Positions 9,501 through 19,200 of a stretch of DNA of 64,000 nt are shown here, one piece after another (positions within the stretch are counted from its first letter, which is position 1; each line of letters begins with the position of its first letter). The notes under the pieces are model-generated. The model did not search any database. It saw only the letters and a list, made by a program, of their open reading frames with translations, and had not been told where the DNA came from. This stretch comes from Clostridium sp. SM-530-WT-3G. Lineage in GTDB: Bacteria > Bacillota > Clostridia > Clostridiales > Clostridiaceae. The position numbers and the translations under genes were made by a program. The stretch is from positions 91,688-155,687 of the forward strand of contig NZ_JABAGC010000004.1 in NCBI RefSeq assembly GCF_012843905.1. The letters run 5' to 3'.

Positions 9501-10181
9501 ATCACCATTTAAACAGAAAACATGATGCATAGGTAATACATTCAAACAAACTTCATTATTGTTTGGATTTTCTTCAGTAGTACAGAATGTATTATCAATA
9601 AGATTTCCATGGGAAAGCATTACCCCTTTGCCCCTACCTGTTGTACCAGATGTAAATATAATTATTGCACAATCTTCTGGTTTTGCATCTGATATAAAAA
9701 TGTTATCTGAACATTTATCTAAAATATTTTGAACACACTCTACATGCTCTCTATGCTGAATACATATAAATTGCTTAATATTTTTACATTTTTGCCTTAT
9801 AACACTTACTTGTGAAATAAAGTCCCAATCATAAAATATAATATCTACATCTGATCGGTCTAAATGATCAGCTAAATCTTCTTTACTAAGATTAACATCC
9901 AAAAGAGCTGCAACTCCACCAGCACTAACTGTTCCCATTAAAGTAGTAAGATATAAATAGCTACTAGTTCCTAAAATACCTACATGAACTCTATGTCCAA
10001 TTTCTTTATTTTTCTTTTCTATCCATGTTGACATAGCATCACATTCCAATGCAAACTCCGCATAACTTTTTTCATATATAAGATCATCTTTTTCATATCT
10101 TAATAAAGCTCTATCACCATATTCTATTGCGCAATTTTGTACTAAATCATAAAGTGTTTTTGTATTTTCTGATGTAATCAT
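6573..10181 (-). CDS. Orphan NRPS-like synthetase (adenylation - carrier - condensation - partial adenylation)
   Basis: A 1202-aa multidomain enzyme. Residues ~1-490 form an acyl-activating domain with the ATP loop FTSGTTGRGKGVMLSHGN (near 175) and TGRKKN in the hinge. Residues ~525-600 form a carrier domain with the phosphopantetheine serine in ECGLDSFGS. Residues ~610-1000 form a condensation domain whose active-site motif reads AHIAADG, keeping the catalytic His but replacing the first His of HHxxxDG. Residues ~1010-1202 resemble only the C-terminal part of an adenylation domain (YRTDKIARILPDGTLDF). No thioesterase or reductase domain is visible, so product release is unexplained. The first domain is closest in style to fatty-acyl activating enzymes, hence an N-acyl product is possible (inference). 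A MarR gene lies upstream and four matching operators lie in the promoter region. Confidence 0.85.
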   Translation of the reverse strand: MITSENTKTLYDLVQNCAIEYGDRALLRYEKDDLIYEKSYAEFALECDAMSTWIEKKNKEIGHRVHVGILGTSSYLYLTTLMGTVSAGGVAALLDVNLSKEDLADHLDRSDVDIIFYDWDFISQVSVIRQKCKNIKQFICIQHREHVECVQNILDKCSDNIFISDAKPEDCAIIIFTSGTTGRGKGVMLSHGNLIDNTFCTTEENPNNNEVCLNVLPMHHVFCLNGDILISMRYGMTVCLNGPLSKMFHNIQLFQPTEIRMVPMMAKVLYNKISITATKNPEKSMEEIKESVLGSRLHRIVSGGGYLPKTLADKFLKLGISIGQGYGMSECSPKISAPVFSRPDKIDSVGKVVDGCDVRIVDGEIQVKSPSVMMGYYKEPEKTAEAITEDGYLKTGDIGYVDDENFLYLTGRKKNLIILSNGENVSPELIENDFADEELIGDILVYGTDDIIAAEVYPNFEYALVQGINDIEGEIQKIISRHNIGVPSYKKIVRCTVRKNPFEKTSSKKIIREKYFDNKKVEEEIASSLHMPENDIQQKIYDSVAEVIGNSKFGIDSNLYECGLDSFGSVMLIEELHDKFEKTITFNDLMENNTVLKLEEFLNGKKEECKVDYSIRKVYPLTNMQKYFAYIIKGNTTGNLPFTFKLDNSIDLVRLKKAIEDTIDAHPGLKAIIKKEDGIYKVFRDDSRKIDIPIINLSDEEWELRKKEILVPFEYTADDNLFHIAIFKTETSKYLLFDVAHIAADGITMNILIEDVNKFYCNEPVEKESYTFYEYILDDQMREELGIRAKDAAYFDNLMDGLKMRRSILNKKEKEDCTSGVNAFIRKRFDNTVRKKILYYCKENGISENTIFLTAFNYCIGLFSDEKDVFCTSIHGGRTDNRWARLAGPLFLTYYFRFTQVPHERVSELLHKSSKQIMNTMRCFVSTPREGEMFFQFQGDIIDINKIGDAKAERIRLQLDSLPFHLQVMYDNKGYYYELRYWENRFDRSQLEIFLNCYESILNAMLEERSVRRLKKHLPESVYPKHYFVDGQEVNNEAGYEMLPGLENRERVKAYILDEGYNKKPYGAWGPLYIMNHRPNFYSDSIENPYGPGTLYRTDKIARILPDGTLDFLENDGRTVLTDGSHGRIYYDLGKLERTLDDFEGISKADAYMVYDPSKNEMSLKCNVKGKAEPDIIKLKEYIKEKCGEKLVPEEVCYTGRY

Positions 10182-10225
10182 AACTCTCTACCTCTTTTAC
10201 ATTAATTTTATTAATATTCATTTAA

Positions 10226-10341
10226 TTCGCAATACGAAATATAAATGCAAAATTTTAATTCGCAATACGAAATATGTATCAAAATTTATTTTGCATTACG
10301 AAATATTTATCTAAAAAAAAATTCTTGTTTCGTAATGCGAA
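10226..10341 (-). promoter_or_regulatory. Four MarR-type operators in the NRPS promoter region
   Basis: Four near-palindromic sites of the form TTCG-N5-CGAA occur at 10226-10238 and 10259-10271 (both TTCGCAATACGAA), 10290-10302 (TTTGCATTACGAA) and 10329-10341 (TTCGTAATGCGAA). Each is followed by AATAT. Start-to-start spacing is 33, 31 and 39 bases. They fill the gap between the MarR gene and the synthetase it precedes. Such 13-bp palindromes are typical of dimeric winged-helix MarR binding. Binding by the neighbouring MarR is inferred. Confidence 0.8.
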
Positions 10342-10412
10342 ATATTTAATTATATATATGTCATTAGTAAAATATACAAAAAATCACTATATCTTATAAC
10401 TTTTAAAATAAC

Positions 10413-10841
10413 TTAAATATCAGTACTGTTGGAATATGATAATACTATCTTTAATAATCTTATTAATTCCTTAGTATCTTCTTTGCTTAAAATTTTAAAT
10501 AGACCTTTATATTCACTTTCAATATAATTTCTCTTTTCTTCAGCTTCACTTCTGCCTGTATCTGTTATAGACACATAAACCCTTCTTTTATCTTCTTCAT
10601 CTCTGTATCTTGTTATAAACTTTTTATTTTCAAGGCTCTTAAGTATATCTGTCATTCTCCCTGGTACTACATGAAGTTGTTCTGAAAGCATTCCTGCGGT
10701 TACATTATCTTGTATAAATTCAAGGTACCTCAAAACACCATACTCCCCTCTTATGCTGTCTTGAACTGTACGATTGATTCTTCTGTTTAAAAATTCTGCA
10801 AGAAGGTCGTAAAGTTCATCACCTAAATCTTCGTATTTCAT
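10413..10841 (-). CDS. MarR-family transcriptional regulator
   Basis: Winged helix-turn-helix repressor of 142 aa. The DNA-binding part is clear: GMLSEQLHVVPGRMTDILKSLENKKFITRYRDEEDKRRVYVSITDTG, with the DxRxxxVxLT wing. A frame extension to an upstream TTG exists, but the GGAGG box sits 5 bases before ATG 10841. It lies just upstream of the NRPS-like gene on the same strand, and the intervening DNA carries four TTCG-N5-CGAA palindromes. It most likely represses that gene and responds to a small molecule, perhaps the synthetase product (inference). Confidence 0.9.
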   Translation of the reverse strand: MKYEDLGDELYDLLAEFLNRRINRTVQDSIRGEYGVLRYLEFIQDNVTAGMLSEQLHVVPGRMTDILKSLENKKFITRYRDEEDKRRVYVSITDTGRSEAEEKRNYIESEYKGLFKILSKEDTKELIRLLKIVLSYSNSTDI

Positions 10842-10940
10842 TTCATCCTCCAAAATGGAATTTTTATATTCTTATTATAACTAATAATATTATTTTTACC
10901 TTTTTTTGTCAACAGGAATTTATTATAGAAATAAAAATAG

Positions 10941-10973
10941 TATAGTAACTACTAAAACAACATAATTACTATA
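10941..10973 (-). terminator. Terminator of the oxidoreductase gene
   Basis: Stem TATAGTAA / TTACTATA with a 17-base loop. On the minus strand it is followed by CTATTTTTATTTC. It lies shortly after the Gfo/Idh/MocA stop codon. Confidence 0.6.
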
Positions 10974-10996
10974 CCAAATCTACTATACATATCTTT

Positions 10997-11983
10997 TTAT
11001 TTTTCTTCTCCTGGAAAAACTAATCCACATTTTTTTCTAGCAGTATCCTGAACTTCTGTAACTATAAGACTATGATCAAGCATCTTATAACACTTTTCAT
11101 AATCTTTTTTATTAATCATATCTACAAATTCTATAAATTCATTAATCATTCTATGATTATGATTATTTTCATTTATGATTTCTGTTTTACCGTAATTCAT
11201 AATTAATTCAAATTCATCACACGAGTTTGCAGGATATTTTTGATGTATGCAACCTTTATTCCCTTGAATATTATAAGCTATAGGAGCTTTACAATCCTTA
11301 GCCCCTATACATATGCATTTCGTATTATCATATTCTAATATTAAAATTCCCGATGTATCTATACCTCTTTCAATATTAGGATAATACTCAACATTTTTAG
11401 GTTTTCCAAATAATCCAACAACATAATGAATATTATATATATTTAAATCCATAAGTGCCCCACCTGCATATTCCGGACTAAATACTGGAAATTTTTCTCC
11501 TGCTTTAAATCTATCATATCTGCTTGAATACTGTGAGAAATTACATTGAACTATCTTTATATCACCAAGTTTAGGTATAAGCTCTTTTATCTTTTTATAG
11601 TTAGGTAAATATTCTGTAGTTATTGCTTCAAATATAAACAATTTCTTTTGTCTTGCAATTGCACTTAACTCTAAAGCTTCTTTATATGTAGTTGTTATAG
11701 GTTTTTCAATTATTACATTTTTACCTGCTTCTAATGCCTTTTTAGCAAACTCATAGTGAAGATTATTTGGCACTGCTACATATATAGTATCAACATCACT
11801 ATTTATCATTTCATCATTATCAAAGTAAAAATTTTTTATACCATATTTTTCTTGAAACTCTTTAAACAACTCTCTGTTATGCTCTCTTCCTGTAATTGCT
11901 GTTAATTCAAGTCCTTCAATCTCATGTGCTATTGTTAAGAATTCTTTTACAATCATTCCTGCTCCAATTATGCCTAGTTTCAT
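10997..11983 (-). CDS. Gfo/Idh/MocA-family NAD(P)-dependent oxidoreductase
   Basis: Sugar or polyol dehydrogenase family protein of 328 aa. The N-terminal Rossmann fold begins MKLGIIGAGMIVKEFL (GxGxxG-like). The family Lys motif is AGKNVIIEKPITT (EKP near residue 95). The C-terminal substrate domain includes GGALMDLNIYNIHYVVGLFG, with the usual GGxxxDxxxxxxH pattern. The GGAGGAATAAAG box precedes the ATG. No neighbouring genes reveal the substrate. Confidence 0.9.
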   Translation of the reverse strand: MKLGIIGAGMIVKEFLTIAHEIEGLELTAITGREHNRELFKEFQEKYGIKNFYFDNDEMINSDVDTIYVAVPNNLHYEFAKKALEAGKNVIIEKPITTTYKEALELSAIARQKKLFIFEAITTEYLPNYKKIKELIPKLGDIKIVQCNFSQYSSRYDRFKAGEKFPVFSPEYAGGALMDLNIYNIHYVVGLFGKPKNVEYYPNIERGIDTSGILILEYDNTKCICIGAKDCKAPIAYNIQGNKGCIHQKYPANSCDEFELIMNYGKTEIINENNHNHRMINEFIEFVDMINKKDYEKCYKMLDHSLIVTEVQDTARKKCGLVFPGEEK

Positions 11984-12062
11984 CTTTATTCCTCCATAAT
12001 AAACATATTGTATTAAGATTATTATAATAGTATTTATTTCTTTTCTACAACATAAAATAAAA

Positions 12063-12097
12063 AAGTCCCTTGGATTATATCTATATCCAAAGGACTT
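12063..12097 (-). terminator. Terminator of the 176-aa membrane protein gene
   Basis: Inverted repeat AAGTCC-c-TTGGAT / ATCCAA-a-GGACTT. It is flanked on the left by AAAATAAAAA, which gives a T-rich tail on the minus strand. Confidence 0.75.
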
Positions 12098-12141
12098 GAT
12101 TTATTTATTTATTACAAACAATTTAATATTTAAATTATATA

Positions 12142-12672
12142 TTATTTAATTTCAATAAGTTCGTTATTTAATAAAATGTTGTCATCTTTACTTAATTGTT
12201 TATAATTTGATTCTATAACAGCTTTTTTCAAAGAAAGTTCTATTATTTTTTCATCATATAATTTTTTAATAATTTCATTCACTACTTTAGCTATACATGA
12301 TACTACAATAATAGTAACAATACATACTACTACATCAACAATAATATTATTAATTGCCCTTCCACTTAATACTCCATTTGTTACTTGTGGACTTATTTTA
12401 GTAAATGCAGAATATAAAGAAAAAAGAATTATTAATACCTTTATGACTTTAACTATTTTAGATGAAATGTTATTTTCCCTTTCTTCTTTAGCCTTACCCA
12501 TAAGAATATCACATGTTTTTCCTAGGCTGTCTAATCTTATAATCTTTTGATTTACATCTTTATATTCTTGTAAATCAAAATTAATATCTTGTTGCATATC
12601 CTTTACCTTATTCCCATATTCATTATACTGAGAATCAGTATGCTCCATAACACTTTTTGCAAAAATATTCAT
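12142..12672 (-). CDS. Hypothetical small membrane protein
   Basis: Not recognised. After trimming to the ATG behind a GGAGGG box (the frame runs seven codons further to a TTG), the protein is 176 aa. The N-terminal ~75 residues are charged and likely helical (DMQQDINFDLQEYKDVNQ). Two hydrophobic segments follow (VIKVLIILFSLYSAF and IIVDVVVCIVTIIVVSCIA), then a ~45-residue charged tail. This looks like a membrane hairpin with both ends on one face. It is monocistronic, with its own terminator. Confidence 0.7.
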   Translation of the reverse strand: MNIFAKSVMEHTDSQYNEYGNKVKDMQQDINFDLQEYKDVNQKIIRLDSLGKTCDILMGKAKEERENNISSKIVKVIKVLIILFSLYSAFTKISPQVTNGVLSGRAINNIIVDVVVCIVTIIVVSCIAKVVNEIIKKLYDEKIIELSLKKAVIESNYKQLSKDDNILLNNELIEIK

Positions 12673-12841
12673 TTTCTTTCCCTCCAAGTACAAAAATTAT
12701 GTCATTATTTGCACTTATAAGTATAACACTTTTTTTTAAATTATCACTATACTATTAGTATATTTTTTAAATATATATATTATGACTTATTTATAAACCC
12801 TTATATGATAATTTTTTTATAGAAATTATAAAATATAAAAT

Positions 12842-12871
12842 ATCATCGTTACCACTAATGGCAATGATGAT
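12842..12871 (-). terminator. Terminator of luxS
   Basis: Inverted repeat ATCATCGTTACCA / TGGCAATGATGAT with a CTAA loop, one wobble and one mismatch, followed by an AT-rich tract. It lies about 40 bases after the luxS stop. Confidence 0.6.
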
Positions 12872-12911
12872 ATTTAATAATTTTCACTATTATTAATATA
12901 ATAAATATATG

Positions 12912-13391
12912 CTATTCTGGATAAATTAATCTCTCATCTGAGATATTTTCAAGCACTTCATCTATATATTTTTTAGCAATATAACGTGCCATTGGTAAAT
13001 TCATATCTAAGTAATTTCCACAGTCTTTTGCTGATGCCCCTGGTACTTCACCTTCAAAAGTAGATATAAATTTATACATTCTCTTAATAAGAGATATTAT
13101 ATCTTTAGATTCATAATCTCCTGCAAGTACTAAATAAAATCCTGTTCTGCAACCCATAGGTCCAAAGTATATTACTCTATCTTTATACTCTTCATCATTT
13201 CTTAAAAATGTTGCTCCAAGATGTTCTACAGTATGCACTTCTGCAGTATTCATCACTGGCTCACGATTAGGTGCTGTCATACGTAAGTCAAATGTTGTAA
13301 TTATGTTACCACTAACATTATCCTTTCTTGAAACATATACCCCTGGTAATAATTTTATATGATCTATTGTAAAACTAGCTATTTTTTTCAC
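12912..13391 (-). CDS. luxS: S-ribosylhomocysteine lyase (AI-2 synthase)
   Basis: Cleaves S-ribosylhomocysteine to homocysteine and DPD, the precursor of autoinducer-2, as part of the activated methyl cycle. The metal site HTVEH (near residue 53), the catalytic Cys in GPMGCRTGFY, and the third metal ligand in DCGNYLDM are all present. The 159-aa length is typical. Translation starts at GTG 13391 behind a GGAGA box. It stands alone, without pfs or cysteine-synthesis genes next to it. Confidence 0.97.
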   Translation of the reverse strand: MKKIASFTIDHIKLLPGVYVSRKDNVSGNIITTFDLRMTAPNREPVMNTAEVHTVEHLGATFLRNDEEYKDRVIYFGPMGCRTGFYLVLAGDYESKDIISLIKRMYKFISTFEGEVPGASAKDCGNYLDMNLPMARYIAKKYIDEVLENISDERLIYPE

Positions 13392-13526
13392 TTCTGACTA
13401 CATCTCCTTTATTATTTTTTTATTGCTTTTTAATATTCATTGCTTAATAAATTTACAATTTATTACCATTATAAATTTATTACATATAAAAATCTATAAA
13501 ATAATCAATTTTTTTCTAAAAAAATC

Positions 13527-13552
13527 CCATCTCATATTATTATGAGATGGAA
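13527..13552 (-). terminator. Terminator of the surface repeat-protein gene
   Basis: Perfect 10-bp stem CCATCTCATA / TATGAGATGG with a TTAT loop. On the minus strand it runs into ATTTTTTTAG. It lies about 10 bases after the stop codon. Confidence 0.85.
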
Positions 13553-13560
13553 TTCATTAT

Positions 13561-16095
13561 TTATTTCTTTTTATTCTTAAAATAAAATATAGAGGCTACT
13601 GCTGCACATAAAGTTAATATACTACATACAAATAATCCTATTTTTTTATCTTTTACAGATTGTTCATTATCGTTTTGTAATTCTAAAACATGTGAATCAT
13701 TCTTTTTGTTTGCATTTTCTATATCTGTTGCATTTTTATCTTCAATATCTTTATCTGCATCAGAAGCTTCAGCTAAATTATTTTCATCAGTTTCTTGTTC
13801 CTTAATCTCTGAATTACCAGAATTATTATTATTTATTTTATCATCTGAAATTACATTATTACTTTCTTGACTATTATTAGATCCACCAAATATATTATTA
13901 ATAGTATTTGTAATCTTATCTATAAAACTTCCACCAGATGAACTTTCTGATGATACTTCTCCATTATTAGTTATATCTTGTGATGGCATGTTATTATCAC
14001 CTGCAGAATTATCTAAATCACTTGAATCTCCACTGTTATTGTTATTATTACCAACGTTATTATTTGAATTATCTATGTAATTATTCATAACATTTAATAA
14101 TTCAACTTTAGACTTGTCAATTCTTATTGATATATAGTACTCATTTTCTCTATTACTATTAAACATTCTAGTAATTCTTGCAGACTTTTTACCTAACTTA
14201 AATGTAAAAACTTTATAAGTATCATATTCTTCTACTTTTGTTTCTTTTATTCCAAGAGTCTCTATATTGTCAAGAAATTCTTTAAACTCTACTGGAGATA
14301 TATCTTTAACTTCAACTAATAAAGGTTTTTCACTTGTTCCTTCACCACTTATAGGTGTAACAACTTCTTTATCTATAATACTCTCTATTACTTCTGGAAG
14401 TATAAAATCTTTATCTCCTGAATTATCACTTCCATTATTATCACTACTACTATTATTGTTACTACTTCCACTACTGCTATTGTTGTTATTTACATCACCA
14501 GTATTACCATTGTTACTACTATCACCGTTATTACTATTATTATCGTTATTATTATCTTTAATATCTAAATTATTTTGTTCTATATAAGTATTTAAAATAT
14601 TTAATAGTTCAACTTTAGATTTATCAACTCTTACTGACATATAATACTCATTTTCAATATTTTCATCAACCATTGAAGTAGTTCTTAAAGATTTTTTACC
14701 TAGTTTAAGTGTAAGAGTCTTATAAGTATCGTCCTCTTTTACTTTGCCTTCTTTTACTTCAAGACCTTTTTCATCTATACTATTAAGAAATCTTACAAAC
14801 TGCTCTGAATTTACATCCTTAACTTCAACCAATAAAGGTGCAGTACTTGTCCCGTTCCCACTTATAGTTGTAACTACTTCCTTATCTACAATGCTTTCTA
14901 TTATTTCTGGAATTGTATAATCTTTATCTCCTGAACCATCTGGAACTATAGGATTATTGTTTCCTGGATTATCTGGTTGGTCAGGCTTAGAATCATCTTC
15001 TTCGATCTTTTCATTAACTATTAATTTTCTCTCTGCTGTAACAGTATTATTAAATCTATCTGTAGCAGAATAAATTATAGTATATTCTCCAGCTGTATTA
15101 ATATCATATTCACCATAAATATTAAGCTTTAGATTTCTTCCCATATAATCTTTTGCGGTAATTCCTTCTTCAAGATTAAATTCTTCACCTATAAAGATTT
15201 CAATAGGAGTTTCAGTTCCATATATAACAGGCTGAGATATATCTTCATTTGTAATCTGTTCAACTACAACAACTGTTTCAAGTTTAGTAGTTATTCCTGA
15301 TGAATCAGTTGCAGTACATACTATTTTATATGAACCAGCTTTCTTATTATCAATTTCCCCTGTATATTCTATTTTTTCAATTTCATTTCCATCTGCATCA
15401 AATGCTTCAACATAATCATTTATGTTGAATACAGTTCCTTTTGATATTATTATCTGATTATTAACTACTGAAGAGATATCCTTAAATTTTATAATAGGCT
15501 CATCTTTTATAGAAAGCTTCTCATCACTTGGATTTACTATATTTTCGCCAGCCACTCTCTTGTTTGTAGAATAAGTTACATAGCTATAAGCTTCTCCATC
15601 TACTACGTTTGGTACAACTGTATATGTTCCATCATTTGATTTAAATATCCTATCTAAAATAGATTCGTCCTTTGATACATCAATTTCACATAATTCTATT
15701 CTTCCACCATCAGAATTAAGAGCCTCTTTTGATACAATAAATAAATCTAATACTTTACCACTGCTATCAATTTTATAGTTTGTCTGTATTTTGTTTGATC
15801 CATTTTCATCATTATTTTCTGACCCAATTAACCACTTAATTGAATCTTTTTCAAACTTCACATTTCCTTTATCTATCTTCACACTTAATTGAAGTGATTT
15901 TGCTAAATCACCAAAATTACTTAAATATATTTTAACCGTATCTCTATCCTGCTTTTCAACATTAAGTTCTATAGAATTTCCATCTACATTCCTATGCTGT
16001 TTAGCATTTGTAACATATAAAGTTCCTCCTGCAATAGTCATTGATACTATTGCCATTGACGCAAGTATCTTAACTTTTAATTTTACCTTTTTCAT
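13561..16095 (-). CDS. Membrane-anchored cell-surface protein with possible cohesin-like domain and duplicated module
   Basis: 844 aa. A signal peptide (residues ~1-31) precedes a beta-rich domain (~35-175, DTVKIYLSNFGDLAKSLQLS) that resembles a cohesin-type fold, a weak call. Two bacterial Ig/DUF5011-like domains (~205-360) follow, with GEYTIIYSATDRFNN and GSYKIVCTATDSSG. Then comes a ~115-aa module present twice (~388-508 and ~558-671; shared cores IIDKEVVT and DKSKVELLN), joined by Asn/Ser/Gly-rich linkers. The C-terminus is a transmembrane helix (IGLFVCSILTLCAAVASIFYF) plus KNKKK. There is no LPXTG, so anchoring is by the membrane helix. It lies 120 bases downstream of the dockerin-bearing M60 protease, which suggests it is that enzyme's surface receptor (inference). 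Confidence 0.75.
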   Translation of the reverse strand: MKKVKLKVKILASMAIVSMTIAGGTLYVTNAKQHRNVDGNSIELNVEKQDRDTVKIYLSNFGDLAKSLQLSVKIDKGNVKFEKDSIKWLIGSENNDENGSNKIQTNYKIDSSGKVLDLFIVSKEALNSDGGRIELCEIDVSKDESILDRIFKSNDGTYTVVPNVVDGEAYSYVTYSTNKRVAGENIVNPSDEKLSIKDEPIIKFKDISSVVNNQIIISKGTVFNINDYVEAFDADGNEIEKIEYTGEIDNKKAGSYKIVCTATDSSGITTKLETVVVVEQITNEDISQPVIYGTETPIEIFIGEEFNLEEGITAKDYMGRNLKLNIYGEYDINTAGEYTIIYSATDRFNNTVTAERKLIVNEKIEEDDSKPDQPDNPGNNNPIVPDGSGDKDYTIPEIIESIVDKEVVTTISGNGTSTAPLLVEVKDVNSEQFVRFLNSIDEKGLEVKEGKVKEDDTYKTLTLKLGKKSLRTTSMVDENIENEYYMSVRVDKSKVELLNILNTYIEQNNLDIKDNNNDNNSNNGDSSNNGNTGDVNNNNSSSGSSNNNSSSDNNGSDNSGDKDFILPEVIESIIDKEVVTPISGEGTSEKPLLVEVKDISPVEFKEFLDNIETLGIKETKVEEYDTYKVFTFKLGKKSARITRMFNSNRENEYYISIRIDKSKVELLNVMNNYIDNSNNNVGNNNNNSGDSSDLDNSAGDNNMPSQDITNNGEVSSESSSGGSFIDKITNTINNIFGGSNNSQESNNVISDDKINNNNSGNSEIKEQETDENNLAEASDADKDIEDKNATDIENANKKNDSHVLELQNDNEQSVKDKKIGLFVCSILTLCAAVASIFYFKNKKK

Positions 16096-16120
16096 TTGCT
16101 GCTCCTTTATGCTTTTTTAA

Positions 16121-16171
16121 TATTAAGCGTAATAATTATGATTATGAAAAAACATAATATTACACTTAATA
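16121..16171 (-). promoter_or_regulatory. Stem-loop between the M60 protease and surface-protein genes
   Basis: Long imperfect inverted repeat: TATTAAG, GTAATA and TTATG pair with CATAA, TATTAC and CTTAATA. No T-run follows on the minus strand, so read-through into the 844-aa surface-protein gene is expected. It may tune the ratio of protease to anchor protein. Confidence 0.5.
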
Positions 16172-16215
16172 TTCATACACTTACTAAAATCAATTGAATT
16201 TGTAACTTATATTTG

Positions 16216-19200
16216 TTATCTGTTATAACTTACTTTATCTATTAAATCTTTGTTGATTTTCATTGTTTTTAAATTGTTTGATGCCCTGTATCCTTTAGTT
16301 TTGCTTAATGATATTTCAGGTAGTTTTTCCGGCACATCTATTATGAATGTATCACTTACAAGTCTTTGTCCACCTTCTGAAGCATCTGCTGAATCAGTTC
16401 TATACAATTCAGCAAATATCTTTTTATTTTCCTTTAAAAATGAATCTACATATTCTGGCTCTACCCAGTACACCCAGTTTCCTTCAGCAATTTCTTTTAA
16501 ATCACCAGTATCAGGTACGTCCGCAAATAATAAACCATTATATTTATCTGCTATATGTTTTTCATCTTGATTTAGTACTAAAGGAACATTAAAAGCTGGA
16601 TTTCCACGATATTCTCCTGTTATAATAACTGAACCCTTTGGAATCGCTCTAAATTCATTTTCATCAGTATCTGGATTATCTAACTGATAAGCATAATCTT
16701 CTTTAAGTATTCCTATTCCATTTTTATAATTAATATTATCATCAGCAACACCTATTTCAATGTTATCGCCTGGAGGAGTTATAAGTTCGATTTCTGCTGC
16801 TGAAATCACCTTAGTATTTAAAGCAGTTATCCTAACATATCTAGCATTATATGATGCCAGTTGTTTTCCACCAGTAGTACCATCTGCATCAAAATAAATT
16901 GTAGCTGTTGGATTTTCAGGAGTTACACTTAATGTACCTGTTTTTGCTGTCATCCACTCTGTACCATCTTTACTTACTTCTATCTTATAATCCTTTAATG
17001 CACTATCTAAAATTTGTGACTTCTTAAATATGAAGCCTGCATTCTCAACTGGTGCTGTATACTTTATTCCAACAAGAGTCTTAATTTCCGTTGTATCAAG
17101 AACTATGTATGGGTTATTTCCTGGCTTCATTTCTTCACCATGTAAAGATGAATTATATTCACCATTCTTAAGCATTCTTCCTTCATAATAAGTATTATCA
17201 TCATTATCTAATGCCATTTTTAAATCTTCATTTGCACAGCTTCCATGAATATTATTCTTTTCTTCATTTACACTTATAGTACTTGAAGTTATTTCAATAC
17301 TCTTTTTATCAACTCCACCTTCATGACGAATTTTAATTGTTCCAAGCTCAACTTCCTCTGTTGCCTTTAAATTATAGTCATATGCTACAGCTTTATATGT
17401 AACAACTCTATTGTTCATACTTTCAAGAGTATCCGTAAATACCGTTTCTGAATTTAATTTATCTCTTTCAATAAATCCGCATGGAAGACCATTTCTATAA
17501 ATTTCGTATCCAAGAATTCTATCATTACTCTTATTTACAGAAAGATTTATTTTAACTTCTTTAGAATCCACATATGAACCATCAGTTATTTTATTTCCTT
17601 TTGAATCATTTCCAAACTCTGCAGTTAATGTTGTTCCATTTTCCATATCTGCTTTTCCTGCTAATCTCATTCTTCTAGCTTCATCATTTATATATTGTAT
17701 AGGTCTTTCTTCTTTATCAAACTTAGATACATACTTTAATGTTTGCGTATTTGGAATAATACCATGTGCAATATAGAAATCACTTAAATTTTTCCCTGTC
17801 ACCTTAGATGTCATTCTTATTAAATACTGATCTCTATCACCATTTAACTTTTCCTCATCACTCATTTCTCTATATGCTCTATTAAGCTTTGCAAAGTATG
17901 AATCATTAGAAATATCTTTATCAAAATCAGTGAATAGCATCTTATATGTATCATTATCTTCATATGCTAAATATGGCTGCCATAACATTCCAAGAACAAC
18001 GCTTCTATTAGTAGAAAGTCCTATTGTATTTGAAGTAACTTTATTGTATAGCTCCTTCATTGCACCTGAAGTTTGAGGATTATCTTCATTAAGCATTGTA
18101 TTGGTAATAGATGCAAGTAAGTTATTACTTGTTTCTGGATAAATTCTATCTGAAATATCCATAGCATGTCCTATTTCATGTCCCATAAGAGTTCCATATA
18201 ACTTAGCTTCATCTCTATTTATTACATTACCATTTTCATCAAATTTGTAAGGCACACCTTGAATGTAGGATGATGCTCCAAATCCTACACCTATATGATG
18301 TGATGACGCATATGCAGCTGCCCCCATCATCATTCTTTGATACTTAACATTTAATCTTGTTAGAGGAGCTTTATGTTTATTGAAATATCCTCTATCCTCA
18401 TCATCAATTTCACCATTATTATTAAAATCTTGAACTTCTTCAAATACACCTTTCTTAGCAAAACTCACTTCCATTTCTTGTTCCCATGCTAAAAGCGCAT
18501 CATAAACTCTATTTACTTCTAATTCTTCATTTCCATTTAGATTTTCTTCAATTCCTGCAAGAATTTCTGTTGCTGGTAAAGTAAGAGTAAATCTATCACC
18601 TTCAATATCTGTTGTATTTAATACTGAAGTTGTCTTTTCATATGTATATATATTATTTTCTTTATCAGTGGCACTTACTTCATCTGGATATTTTGAAGGT
18701 AATTCATTTACATAAGCCTTTAATTGTCTTATATATGTTCTTATTCTTTCTTTTACTTCCTCTTTCTTAGTTACATCATTAATAATATTATTTACATTTA
18801 AATGTGGTATTTCCTCTACTCCACTTAAACGTATTTTTACATCAGCATTAGTACTTCCCCCTGTAACTCTTGCCATTACCTGACCACCTTTTTCTACATC
18901 AGCACTAAAGATAGTAGGTATTTCTATTTCAGTTACTCCAGGTCTTATAGTTGTAACTCTCGATATATATTCTCCTGGTTGTCCATAATTTTGAATAAAT
19001 GCTATATCTACAGTAGTATTTTTATCGCTAGACCCCATATAAACTACTATTTTCTTTTTCTTTTCTGCATTTATAGCATTAGGTCTTGCTACTGCCCCTA
19101 AAGCTTGATATGAGTTTTCCATTCCAAGAGATGGTCCAACATTATCTGTTCTTATACTTGCATCAAGAGGTTTAATATTTACAGAAACATCTTTATCATC

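Noticed and set aside
14267..14587. 106-codon open frame on the + strand opposite the surface repeat protein
   Set aside because: Leu/Ser-rich product of the reverse complement of an Asn/Ser/Gly linker; no start signals.
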